From Deltaproteobacteria bacterium UBA7527 (lineage in GTDB: Bacteria > Desulfobacterota > Syntrophorhabdia > Syntrophorhabdales > Syntrophorhabdaceae): a DNA stretch of 16,685 nucleotides. Shown here piece after piece: positions 6,659 through 13,450 of this stretch. How positions within the stretch are numbered: position 1 is the stretch's first letter; the number at the start of each line of letters is the position of its first letter. The stretch spans positions 6,456 to 23,140 of the forward strand of contig DLMV01000030.1 in NCBI GenBank assembly GCA_002478225.1. The letters run 5' to 3'. Position numbers and translations under genes: made by a program. The notes beneath the pieces are model-generated. The model worked only from the letters and a program-made list of their open reading frames with translations, was not told where the DNA came from and made no database searches.

Positions 6659-7498
6659 CTAAATCACTATCTCCTTTATCCTGTGTGCGTGACACTGTAT
6701 GTTCACCGCAGCTGGCAGTGACGCAATATGACAGGGCAGCATTTTGATGTGGACGTCAAGGGCTGTTACTGTTCCGCCGTAGCCCTGGGGACCTATGCCT
6801 GTCTTGTTGATCGCATCAAGTATCTCCATCTCGAATGCCGCTGTCGCGGGATCCGGATTCCTCTGGCCGATCGGCGCCATAAGCGCTTCTTTTGAAAGCA
6901 GCGCCGAGGTCTCAAAATTACCCCCTATTCCAACCCCGACAATGATCGGGGGGCATGGGTTTGGACCGCCTTTCGTTACCATGTCGAGAACAAATGATTT
7001 TACGCCTTCTTTCCCCTGGGATGGCACAAGCATCCGCACTTCACCGTAGTTCTCGCTCCCCCCGCCCTTCGGCAACGCAACGATCTTGATTCTGTCGCCT
7101 GGAACGATATGGGTGTGGATAATGGGTGGGGTATTATCGCCGGTGTTCTTTCTCGAAAAAGGATCGCAGCATGATTTTCTCAGATAGCCGTTCTTATATG
7201 CACGGCGCACCCCTTCGGCGATCGCCTCTGTCAGGGCGCCCCCGACAACATGGACATCCTGGCCGACCTCGACAAACGTAACTGCAAGACCCGTATCCTG
7301 GCATATCGGCATATGCTCTGCTTTTGCGATGTTCGCATTGTTTATCAATTCCCGGATCACCTCTTTGCCTACGGGCGACTCCTCCTTCTCTATGGCCTGG
7401 TCCAGCGCATCAAAGACGTTCTGGGAAAGATTTATGTTGGCGTCAATAAACAGACCTTCCACCGCAGAAATAATGCTGTCTGTATGCACTTCTCTCAT
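6659..7498 (-). CDS. fumA: Class I fumarate hydratase, alpha subunit
   Basis: This 279-residue protein is the N-terminal (alpha) half of oxygen-sensitive [4Fe-4S] fumarase, with the beta subunit encoded next. Cluster ligands are expected at Cys66 in ICQDTG, Cys182 in GGPNPCPP and one of Cys256 or Cys269 near the C-terminus. Other family blocks are NTGDNTPPIIHT, PKGGGSEN and GIGGNFETSALLSKEAL. AAGGAG lies 7 nt before the ATG and overlaps the end of the malic enzyme gene, leaving only 3 nt between genes, so the two are almost certainly co-transcribed and coupled. Fumarase next to malic enzyme gives a fumarate-malate-pyruvate route. The symbol denotes the alpha subunit of the split enzyme. The family assignment is very secure; tartrate dehydratase is the main alternative and is less likely beside malic enzyme. 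Confidence 0.95.
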   Translation of the reverse strand: MREVHTDSIISAVEGLFIDANINLSQNVFDALDQAIEKEESPVGKEVIRELINNANIAKAEHMPICQDTGLAVTFVEVGQDVHVVGGALTEAIAEGVRRAYKNGYLRKSCCDPFSRKNTGDNTPPIIHTHIVPGDRIKIVALPKGGGSENYGEVRMLVPSQGKEGVKSFVLDMVTKGGPNPCPPIIVGVGIGGNFETSALLSKEALMAPIGQRNPDPATAAFEMEILDAINKTGIGPQGYGGTVTALDVHIKMLPCHIASLPAAVNIQCHAHRIKEIVI

Positions 7499-7501
7499 GG
7501 T

Positions 7502-8848
7502 TCACTCCTTATAGGGCGCTATGATCCCTTTCTCCATAAGTATGCCTACTTCATCTCTTGCCCTTCTTATCTTCATCTCAGCCATCCTGAAAAGCTCTTT
7601 TTCATCTATCTTCAGGCGCGCGACACCCTGTTCCATTGCCTTTTTCGCTACAGCTACCGCCTCTCTCGGAAACACCTCCCATTCATCCATGGTAGGAAGG
7701 AGGTAATCTTCGCGGAGGCCTTTGTCCTCTGCGCACTTTGCAAGCTCCACTGCGGCTGCAATACACATCTCATCGGTGATCGTTGTCGCCATAACATCAA
7801 GGGTACCCCTGAATATTGCGGGAAATCCCACAGAGTTGTTGACCTGGTTGGGGAAGTCACTGCGTCCGGTGGCCACTACCCTTGCCCCTGCTTCCTTTGC
7901 ATCCCAGGGCCACATTTCGGGTATCGGGTTTGCGCAGACAAAAACGATGCCATTGTCTGCCATGGTGCTGATCCACTCTTTCCTGATCGTATCCGGTCCC
8001 GGCTTTGAAAGGGCAATGACCACATCCTGGCCTTTTATCGCCTCTTCCATGCCGCCATCCCTGTTCTCTGCATTCGTAATCTGGCAGAATTCGAGTTTTT
8101 CCTTATGCGTCGGCTTGATATCGTCCCTCTTTCTGTTAAGTATCCCTTTGCTGTCAACGACGATGAACTTCTTCGGATCTGCGCCGGCCTTTATAATCAT
8201 TTTGGTGATGCAGACATTGGCGGCCCCTATCCCGATCATTGTGATCTTCGCGTCTTCCATTTTCTTTCCCACAACCTTCAGTGCATTGATCAATCCCGCC
8301 AGAGTGACGGCTGCGGTCCCCTGCTGGTCATCGTGCCACACCGGTATCGGCGCCTCAGCACGCAGCCTGTCGAGGATATAGAAACATTTTGGATTTTCAA
8401 TATCCTCAAGGTTGATCCCGCCAAAGGTCGGACATAGGTACTTGACCGTCTTGATGAATTCGTCGGGGTCTTTTGTATCAAGACAGATCGGGAAGGCATC
8501 AACTCCTCCCAGGTATTTAAAAAGGAGCGCCTTTCCTTCCATGACGGGTAGTCCAGCCATAGGCCCTATGTCGCCGAGGCCGAGCACCCGCGTCCCATCC
8601 GTCACGACCCCCACCATATTTGCCTTGTTCGTATGCTCAAAGACCATCGCAGGATTCTGGTGTATATCCTTGCAGGGCTCTGCAACGCCGGGCGTATACC
8701 ATATGGCAAAGTCTTTGATGTCCCTGATAACACATTTCGGTATCACCTCGATCTTACCCTTATAGTAAGGGTGCATCTTCATAGCGTCCTGGGCTGGCTT
8801 CTTTGCCTTCGCAAGAAGTTCTTCCTTCGTTACCTTGGCATCACTCAT
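7502..8848 (-). CDS. Malic enzyme (malate dehydrogenase, oxaloacetate-decarboxylating)
   Basis: This 448-residue cytoplasmic enzyme interconverts malate with pyruvate and CO2 using NAD(P). The active-site tyrosine is Tyr51 in WYTPGVAEPC, and the catalytic lysine is Lys106 in LPVMEGKALLFK. Metal ligands are expected at Glu147 and Asp148 (NLEDIE) and Asp173 (HDDQQGTA). The nucleotide site is GIGAAN (205-210), and the late block ATGRSDFPNQVNN is typical of bacterial malic enzymes. There is no C-terminal phosphotransacetylase domain, so it is not a long MaeB. AGGAGGGGAG precedes the ATG. It is the first gene of the minus-strand run through fumarase to inositol synthesis. The cofactor cannot be decided by eye, and the direction in the cell depends on whether the organism makes or uses malate. 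Confidence 0.95.
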   Translation of the reverse strand: MSDAKVTKEELLAKAKKPAQDAMKMHPYYKGKIEVIPKCVIRDIKDFAIWYTPGVAEPCKDIHQNPAMVFEHTNKANMVGVVTDGTRVLGLGDIGPMAGLPVMEGKALLFKYLGGVDAFPICLDTKDPDEFIKTVKYLCPTFGGINLEDIENPKCFYILDRLRAEAPIPVWHDDQQGTAAVTLAGLINALKVVGKKMEDAKITMIGIGAANVCITKMIIKAGADPKKFIVVDSKGILNRKRDDIKPTHKEKLEFCQITNAENRDGGMEEAIKGQDVVIALSKPGPDTIRKEWISTMADNGIVFVCANPIPEMWPWDAKEAGARVVATGRSDFPNQVNNSVGFPAIFRGTLDVMATTITDEMCIAAAVELAKCAEDKGLREDYLLPTMDEWEVFPREAVAVAKKAMEQGVARLKIDEKELFRMAEMKIRRARDEVGILMEKGIIAPYKE

Positions 8849-8942
8849 GGCTCCCCTCCTTAATAATTTATAGATATTGGACTATTGCAAAACATTCTAT
8901 AAAGAATTCTGAAAAAATGAAACGAAAAAATGAAACCAGCTA

Positions 8943-9086
8943 ATGGCTGATAGCTCATAGCTGCCAGCAGAAATTAAACATAGCATAAGCAGGAAACAGA
9001 CAGAAAAAAGATTTTCGTGCATACAGAGCATACTTGCTTACCCGGGTTCCTGTTGTTGCTATGAGCCATGAGCTATGAACTATGAG
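8943..9086. repeat. Pair of inverted AGCTATGAG-word repeats
   Basis: The word set GCTCATAGCT with ATGGCTGATA (8943-8962) reappears in reverse complement as GCTATGAGCCATGAGCTATG (9058 onward), followed by a further AACTATGAG. About 95 nt lie between the arms. The right arm supplies the last codons and the stop (TAG, 9075-9073) of the minus-strand membrane protein gene. It looks like a dispersed short palindromic repeat in the gap between that gene and the malic enzyme gene. No function can be assigned. The remaining bases of this 224-nt gap show nothing recognisable. Confidence 0.5.
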
Positions 9087-9405
9087 TGGTATTTCTCGCC
9101 TTATCTATCCTCAAAATACCCAAGAATATAAGAAAAACACCAAGAGCAACGATATAACGCAATGGCAACATCTGAGGCATGAACCTTTCAATCAGGGATC
9201 CCGTATCCTTTGTCCTTTCTGTCCCTGGCCTCGCAATTGCTTCTTGCTTCTCCGTGGTCGCCTTCCGCAACGGTATCCCGGTCTCGTATACATTCTTCAT
9301 GATCCCTTTCTGCTTATCAAAACCTGTTATAAAAGGCAATGCCAGAAGAGGCATGCATATGCCTATTACAATAAGGATAAGACCCTTTTTTTTCACTTTG
9401 TCCAT
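9073..9405 (-). CDS. Small two-helix membrane protein of unknown function
   Basis: I do not recognise this 110-residue protein. It has a basic start (MDKVKKKG), a hydrophobic helix from about residue 7 to 26 (LILIVIGICMPLLALPFITG), a polar central stretch of roughly 50 residues rich in Thr, Glu and Arg, and a second helix near the C-terminus (YIVALGVFLIFLGILRI). Both ends probably face the cytoplasm, with the loop outside. The ATG at 9405 is chosen because AAAAGG lies 5 nt upstream and the protein opens with a normal positive-inside segment; the longer frame from 9450 has no ribosome binding site. The final residues (THSS) come from a repeat arm. No neighbour suggests a job. It is probably real because of its start signal and coherent topology. 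Confidence 0.6.
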   Translation of the reverse strand: MDKVKKKGLILIVIGICMPLLALPFITGFDKQKGIMKNVYETGIPLRKATTEKQEAIARPGTERTKDTGSLIERFMPQMLPLRYIVALGVFLIFLGILRIDKARNTTHSS

Positions 9406-9524
9406 ATAGACCTTTTGAGTCTTGTACCATATAAGTGTACTGAAAAACAATATTTACTAAATTTCTCAATAGATCCCTTTTATATGTTTACAGAATAAAT
9501 GGCATTGTCCTTTTCTTCACAACC

Positions 9525-9558
9525 TTGACAAAAAAAACGTTATCGTTTAATCTATAAT
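9525..9558 (+). promoter_or_regulatory. Probable promoter of the tRNA gene
   Basis: A perfect TTGACA (9525-9530) and a perfect TATAAT (9553-9558) precede the tRNA, but 22 nt separate them, longer than the usual 16-18. TATAAT ends 5 nt before the mature tRNA 5' end, so transcription would begin almost at the first tRNA base. A weaker TTTAAT (9546-9551) gives a spacing of 15. The two perfect hexamers are visible; their joint use is doubtful. Confidence 0.4.
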
Positions 9559-9563
9559 TCACC

Positions 9564-9636
9564 GGGCCCATAGCTCAGCTGGAAGAGCCACCGGCTCATA
9601 ACCGGTAGGCCCCTGGTTCGAACCCAGGTGGGCCCA
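9564..9636 (+). tRNA. tRNA with anticodon CAT (Met elongator or lysidine-modified Ile2)
   Basis: A complete cloverleaf is present: acceptor GGGCCCA/TGGGCCC, D stem GCTC/GAGC with an 8-nt loop, anticodon stem ACCGG/CCGGT around loop CTCATAA, a 5-nt variable region, and T stem CCTGG/CCAGG around TTCGAAC. The discriminator is A. No CCA is encoded (AAT follows), so the nucleotidyltransferase must add it. The stem pairs rule out an initiator, which normally lacks the 1:72 pair and has three G-C pairs beside the anticodon loop. CAT anticodons serve elongator Met or, after TilS modification, Ile; I cannot choose by eye. Confidence 0.95.
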
Positions 9637-9685
9637 AATAGTACATATGGAACGAAAACACTTAAAAACATATATTAAAACTTTT

Positions 9686-9722
9686 TTTAAAGGGGGTGGC
9701 CATGAGGTTCACCCCCTTTAAA
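9686..9722 (+). promoter_or_regulatory. Perfect 13-bp hairpin before the zinc-ribbon gene
   Basis: TTTAAAGGGGGTG (9686-9698) and CACCCCCTTTAAA (9710-9722) pair perfectly around an 11-nt loop. No T tract follows on either strand, so it is not a classical intrinsic terminator. It could still end the tRNA transcript or serve as a leader hairpin, since the ribosome binding site GGAGG begins 6 nt after it (9728). A small ATG frame starts in the loop at 9702. Confidence 0.55.
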
Positions 9723-9738
9723 ATTCTGGAGGTCGCGA

Positions 9739-10449
9739 TTGGAGCATGAACTGGGCACGCTTTACGAAGCGCAAAAAATAGAACTGCAGATCACAGAAAA
9801 AGAGATCAAGCGGGAGACAGCACCAAAAAAAATAAAGGAGATGGATGAAGAGCTGAAGCGATTAAAAGAGAAGCTGGAAAAAGAAAAAATAATTTTTGAT
9901 GAACTGGAAAAAGAACGGAGAAAAAAAGAAAAAGAACTGGATGCCGACAAGGACAAGATCAAGAAGATCGAATCAAAACTCTATGAGGTAAAAACAAACA
10001 AGGAATATCAGGCCCTGCTAAAAGAAATAGAGGCAGCAAAAACAACAAACGATAAGACCGAGGAAGATATCCTCACCCTCATGGAAAAGATCGAGGAGTT
10101 GAAAAAGGATTATGAATCATCACAGATAAAATTCCAGAAGCGCGGGAAGGACATTGAGATGGAGAAGGTAAAGCTGAATACAGAGATCCAATCAATTGAT
10201 AAAACCATCGAAGAGCTGAAGACGCAAAGAGACAACCTCCTTTCCATTGTCAACAACGAGCTGAAATCGAAATACAACATGCTCAAGGAAAGACGCGGCG
10301 GTGTGGCAGTCACGAATGTCAAGAACGGGGTATGTCTGGGTTGTTTCATGAACATCCCCCCGCAACTTTTCATAGAAGTAACAAAGAACAAGAAGCTCAT
10401 ACAATGCCCCAGCTGTAATCGCATCCTTTATTTCACAGACGCCGAATAA
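9739..10449 (+). CDS. Coiled-coil protein with C-terminal C4 zinc ribbon (DUF164/zf-RING_7)
   Basis: The 236-residue protein has a very long charged coiled coil (about residues 5-185, rich in Lys and Glu heptads) and a C-terminal zinc ribbon with Cys199-x2-Cys202 and Cys223-x2-Cys226. This is the widespread bacterial family annotated as C4-type zinc ribbon protein, with a presumed nucleic-acid or protein-binding role that is not well defined. The start is TTG at 9739, with GGAGG 6 nt upstream; no ATG fits better. The stop overlaps the next gene as TAATG, so RNase HI is translationally coupled. Placement directly before rnhA and rnpB suggests a link to RNA metabolism. That is inference from context. 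Confidence 0.88.
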   Translation: MEHELGTLYEAQKIELQITEKEIKRETAPKKIKEMDEELKRLKEKLEKEKIIFDELEKERRKKEKELDADKDKIKKIESKLYEVKTNKEYQALLKEIEAAKTTNDKTEEDILTLMEKIEELKKDYESSQIKFQKRGKDIEMEKVKLNTEIQSIDKTIEELKTQRDNLLSIVNNELKSKYNMLKERRGGVAVTNVKNGVCLGCFMNIPPQLFIEVTKNKKLIQCPSCNRILYFTDAE

Positions 10450-10856
10450 TGCACTGGCACATGTATATTGACGGCGCTTCTTCCGGAAATCCCGGGCGAT
10501 CAGGCGCAGGTCTGGCTGTATTCGATGACGAGAACAGGGAGCTTTTTCGCGACAGCATCTTCCTTGGGCACATGACGAACAATATGGCGGAATACGAAGC
10601 GCTCCTCTTTGCTTTGAAGAAAGCTCAGGGATCAGGGATTCAAGACATATCAGTCTATACCGACTCTCTTCTCCTGGCCAACCAGGTACTTGGCAGGTTC
10701 AAGATCAAGAACGAAACCTTGAGGGCATATGTCGCAACAATTAAAAAAATTGCAAGCAACTTTCATCACTTTACGGTACAATATATCCCAAGGGAAAAAA
10801 ATAAGATAGCTGACAAGCTTGCAAAGGAAGCGATCAAAAAAGGGGTAGACGGGTGA
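10449..10856 (+). CDS. rnhA: Ribonuclease HI-family protein
   Basis: This 135-residue enzyme cleaves the RNA strand of RNA-DNA hybrids in the cytoplasm. All four catalytic carboxylates are in place: Asp8 in YIDGASSGNPG, Glu48 in NNMAEYEAL, Asp72 in VYTDS and Asp122 in NKIADKLAKEA. The protein lacks the basic protrusion of E. coli RNase HI and resembles the shorter bacterial/archaeal RNase HI-like group. The ATG shares its A with the TAA of the zinc-ribbon gene. The last six codons (KKGVDG) and the stop lie in a sequence repeated 72 nt downstream, where it forms the 5' strand of the RNase P RNA P1 helix. The family and activity are secure. A role in reuse of primers or R-loop removal is general knowledge. 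Confidence 0.94.
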   Translation: MHWHMYIDGASSGNPGRSGAGLAVFDDENRELFRDSIFLGHMTNNMAEYEALLFALKKAQGSGIQDISVYTDSLLLANQVLGRFKIKNETLRAYVATIKKIASNFHHFTVQYIPREKNKIADKLAKEAIKKGVDG

Positions 10857-10937
10857 TCGCTCTGTATAGTATGAGAGGAAAGGATAAAATAGCCGATAGG
10901 CTTTAAAGGAAAAGGGGTAGACGGGTGATCGCTCTGT
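10838..10937 (+). repeat. Direct duplication across the rnhA/rnpB junction
   Basis: The 28 bases at 10838-10865 recur exactly at 10910-10937, offset 72 nt. Weaker similarity extends both ways: upstream, AATAAGATAGCTGAC (rnhA codons) matches GATAAAATAGCCGAT (10882 onward); downstream, the first copy has TATGAGAGGAAAG where rnpB has ATGGGGAGGAAAG. The first copy therefore carries the end of rnhA plus a decayed 5' end of rnpB, and the second carries a decayed rnhA end (in frame DKIADRL then TAA) plus the true rnpB start. Confidence 0.85.
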
Positions 10938-11280
10938 TTTATGGGGAGGAAAGTCCGGGCATCAAAGGGCAGGATGGTCCTTAACGGGGACTGGGGGCAA
11001 CCCTAAGGAAAGTGCCACAGAAAAGACACCGCCCCGCCGAAAGACGGGGTAAGGGTGAAAAGGTGAGGTAAGAGCTCACCAGTGCCTGGGTGACCAGGCA
11101 GCTTGGTAAACCCCATTCGATGCAAGGCCAAAAAGGGTGTCACACCCTGGTGTGACAAGGATGGCCCGTCCAAATACCCGGGTAGGCCGCAACAGATTCA
11201 GGGCAACCTGGATCAGTAAGAGAAATGATCACCATCCCGCCGCAGGCGGGAAACAGAACCCGGCTTACAGTCTACCCCTG
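10913..11280 (+). ncRNA. rnpB: RNase P RNA, bacterial type A
   Basis: This is the catalytic RNA that removes 5' leaders from pre-tRNAs. The universal 5' core GAGGAAAGTCCGGGC lies at 10946-10960, the GCCACAGAAAA segment at about 11012, and the 3' core ACAGAACCCGGCTTAC near 11253-11268. The ends close as P1: AGGGGTAGAC (10913-10922) pairs perfectly with GTCTACCCCT (11270-11279). The span of about 368 nt is normal for type A. The P3 region between P2 and P4 is short. The gene follows rnhA by 56 nt, separated only by the duplicated segment, and is probably co-transcribed with it or started within it. No separate promoter was recognised. The identity is secure; the ends are accurate to a few bases. 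Confidence 0.97.
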
Positions 11281-11291
11281 TTTTTTAAGAT

Positions 11292-11309
11292 AGGGTTCGA
11301 ACCCTTTTT
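11292..11309 (+). terminator. Probable intrinsic terminator after rnpB
   Basis: AGGGTTCGAACCCT (11292-11305) is a 14-nt palindrome that can fold into a short GC-rich stem. It is followed by a run of five T that starts at the palindrome's last base. It lies 12 nt after the RNase P RNA P1 helix and 33 nt before the next gene. The stem is short, so partial read-through into the downstream operon is possible. Confidence 0.5.
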
Positions 11310-11342
11310 GAACAATGAAGGGGTGATAAAAGGGGAGATTGA

Positions 11343-11870
11343 ATGATGCTTTTTGCTATTGTCGGGATGCCGGCGTCCGGTAAGAACATTGCCCGAACCT
11401 ACGCTGAATCAAAACAGATCCCCTACTTCGCCACAGGCGACATGGTCCGGGAAGAGGTCAAAAAACAGGAACTGGAGCCAAATGCGGAAAATACTGCAAT
11501 GGTCTCAACACAATTACGAGGCGCCGATGGTATGGGCGTTACACGATTGGCCCTCTCGCAGGCGATGAAATCAAAAAACGATCTTGTTTTCATGGAGGGC
11601 ATACGCTCACTGCAGGAGGTGGAGCTTATCAGGAAAAATGTCGACTGCGTGGTAATCGCCTTTGTGGCTCCAAGGAAACTGCGCCTGGAAAGGATCATGT
11701 TGCGGGGAAGATCCGACGACTCGGCCGATGCCTTTGACAGCAGGGATATGCGGGAGGTCGCGTATGGGGCTTCCGTGCCGATCGCGCTCGCTGACTGGTA
11801 TATCCTGAACACCCGCGGCATGGAAGACGCCATGAACGATCTCGACAACATCGTAAAGAACTATGTATGA
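11343..11870 (+). CDS. UPF0200-family P-loop nucleotide kinase-like protein
   Basis: This 175-residue protein resembles the UPF0200 family known mainly from archaea and related to dephospho-CoA and adenylate kinases. Family blocks are visible throughout: GDMVREEVKKQELEP, MEGIRSLQEVE, LERIMLRGRSDD, and PIALADWYILN near the end. The Walker A motif reads GMPASGKN (8-15): Lys14 is present but the Ser/Thr that normally coordinates Mg2+ is Asn15. GGGGAG lies 5 nt before the ATG at 11343, and a second ATG follows directly. The gene overlaps the next by ATGA, so it is translationally coupled to a membrane glycosyltransferase. The substrate is unknown. The family call is fairly firm; biochemical activity is not established, and the Asn leaves ATP hydrolysis in doubt. 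Confidence 0.8.
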   Translation: MMLFAIVGMPASGKNIARTYAESKQIPYFATGDMVREEVKKQELEPNAENTAMVSTQLRGADGMGVTRLALSQAMKSKNDLVFMEGIRSLQEVELIRKNVDCVVIAFVAPRKLRLERIMLRGRSDDSADAFDSRDMREVAYGASVPIALADWYILNTRGMEDAMNDLDNIVKNYV

Positions 11871-13450
11871 AAAAGATCCTCCTGGCCATCTGCATCGCCT
11901 CGGCAATACTCTTTTTCCTTAACTTACAGTCAAGAGACTTCTGGGCGCCTGATGAAGGCGATTTTGCACAGATCGTAAGAGAGCTTGACGGCAATCTGAT
12001 CGTCCCGCATCTCAACGGCAAGCCGTATGGAGAAAAACCTCCCCTCTTCTATTACCTGAACTACCTATCGGTAAAGGTTTTCAGCCCGCTTAAGGATGAG
12101 GCGTCAATGCGCATCCCTACGGCGCTGTCAGCCCTTCTTGCGGCCATTCTCTTTTTTTATGTTGCCTGCAGGTCATTCGGAAATAAGGAAGCGCTTCTCG
12201 CGGCGCTTATCCTCATAAGCTCTCCTCTCTATTACTGGCAGGCACGGTATCTCCAGGTCGACATGGTCTTTGCTGTCTTCGTTGCATCCAGCCTTTTATA
12301 CTTTTTCTTGTTTCATCATCAAGGAGGAAGATCGGCGTACATCCTCTTTTATGTCTTCGCCGCCCTTGCCTTTATGACCAAGGGACCGCTGGCGATCATT
12401 CTCATATTTCCCGTCGTCTTCATATATAGCTGCTCACAAAGGGATCTTCGTGTGTTCAGAAGCAAGGAAACTATTATCGGTCTGTGCATCTTTCTGCTGA
12501 TCGTCGTGCCGTGGTACCTGTCGGTCTACATGAAGGAAGGGCTCCCCTACCTCCAGGAGAACATTATCCGCCAGAACCTCACGCGGTTCTTTGATGCATG
12601 GAGCCATAAACGGCCCGTATACTATTACTTCACGACCCTTCCCCTGGACTTTTTCCCCTGGAGCCTTTTTCTCCCCATGGGCATCTACCTCGCCGCAAAA
12701 GGCTGGAGAAGCGACAACGCGATGCGTTTTTTTCTCATCTGGTTCCTGTGGATGTTCCTGTTCCTTTCGATTTCATCAGGCAAGATCAGCAAATACATGC
12801 TCCCGGCCCTGCCCGCCATGGCGATCATAACTGCCCGCACATTCGCAAGGGAAAACAGCAGATATGTCCTCATCGTATCCGCGCTGCTTGCGGCAATGTT
12901 CCTTTCGCTGGGGATCGCTGTTATGGTCTTTAAGACAGATATGTTCAGGGAATTTTACCCGGAAAGGATCCTTGTCGGCGTCCTGTCCATACTCCTCTCG
13001 CTTGCCATTGTCCGGTCTCTCCGGTTAAAAAGGATGAAGGTGGTCGCCTATCTTCTCTTCATCTTCCTTGCAGCGACCTACACAGCAGCCAATATATGGA
13101 TCTATAATAAACTGAACTACTACAAATCGCCGCGGCCTTTTTGCGAAAAAGTCCGGCATCATTTGCAAAAAGATTCACGGTGGGTCTATTATGGCAGCAT
13201 GAGGGGTGTTTACGTATACTACATAGGGAGGCAGGCAATCCATATCGAGGAGCACAGGGTTGAGGACCTCCGGCAATTGCGGCAGCAGTTCAGCGAGTTT
13301 TACCTGGTCACCCGCAAACGAGATATCGACGAGGCATATAAAGCCCTGGTAAACGTCAATACGGTCCTGGAAGAAAAAATAGGCGGAACGGAAATGGTGC
13401 TTGCCCGCTACCGGACAAATAAGGATAAAAAAGGCACGAATGAAAATTAA
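11867..13450 (+). CDS. ArnT/PMT-family membrane glycosyltransferase (first of two)
   Basis: The 527-residue protein has about eleven or twelve hydrophobic segments followed by a soluble C-terminal part, as in GT39/GT83 enzymes that move a sugar from a polyprenyl-phosphate carrier to a lipid or protein outside the inner membrane. The first periplasmic loop carries the catalytic acidic motif APDEGDF (Asp29, Glu30) and then YGEKPPLFYY (Glu56-Lys57-Pro58). TKGPLA follows in a later loop. The start ATG overlaps the UPF0200 stop by 4 nt, and the 3' end overlaps the next gene by 11 nt, so all three form one coupled operon. The standard ArnT motif is DEGRYAEI; here it reads DEGDFAQI, so the substrate may not be the lipid A phosphate. 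The fold is secure; sugar and acceptor are unknown. Confidence 0.9.
   Translation: MKKILLAICIASAILFFLNLQSRDFWAPDEGDFAQIVRELDGNLIVPHLNGKPYGEKPPLFYYLNYLSVKVFSPLKDEASMRIPTALSALLAAILFFYVACRSFGNKEALLAALILISSPLYYWQARYLQVDMVFAVFVASSLLYFFLFHHQGGRSAYILFYVFAALAFMTKGPLAIILIFPVVFIYSCSQRDLRVFRSKETIIGLCIFLLIVVPWYLSVYMKEGLPYLQENIIRQNLTRFFDAWSHKRPVYYYFTTLPLDFFPWSLFLPMGIYLAAKGWRSDNAMRFFLIWFLWMFLFLSISSGKISKYMLPALPAMAIITARTFARENSRYVLIVSALLAAMFLSLGIAVMVFKTDMFREFYPERILVGVLSILLSLAIVRSLRLKRMKVVAYLLFIFLAATYTAANIWIYNKLNYYKSPRPFCEKVRHHLQKDSRWVYYGSMRGVYVYYIGRQAIHIEEHRVEDLRQLRQQFSEFYLVTRKRDIDEAYKALVNVNTVLEEKIGGTEMVLARYRTNKDKKGTNEN

Noticed and set aside
7250..8008. A 252-residue plus-strand open frame
   Set aside because: It runs antisense across the malic enzyme and fumarase alpha genes, both secure by motif. 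It has no family features and a composition typical of a reverse-strand shadow.
7722..8381. A 219-residue plus-strand open frame inside the malic enzyme gene
   Set aside because: It is a shadow frame opposite a well-conserved enzyme; the hydrophobic composition reflects reverse-complemented acidic codons.
9686..9722. Intrinsic terminator of the tRNA
   Set aside because: The stem is strong but no T tract follows on either strand; the T run lies before the stem. I kept it as a hairpin of unknown role.
11292..11305. Second tRNA suggested by GGTTCGAACC
   Set aside because: It resembles a T-arm, but no acceptor, D or anticodon stems exist around it, and it is a palindrome followed by T residues.
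11137..11346. A 69-residue open frame
   Set aside because: It lies mostly within the RNase P RNA, whose cores and P1 pairing are clear, so the frame is fortuitous.
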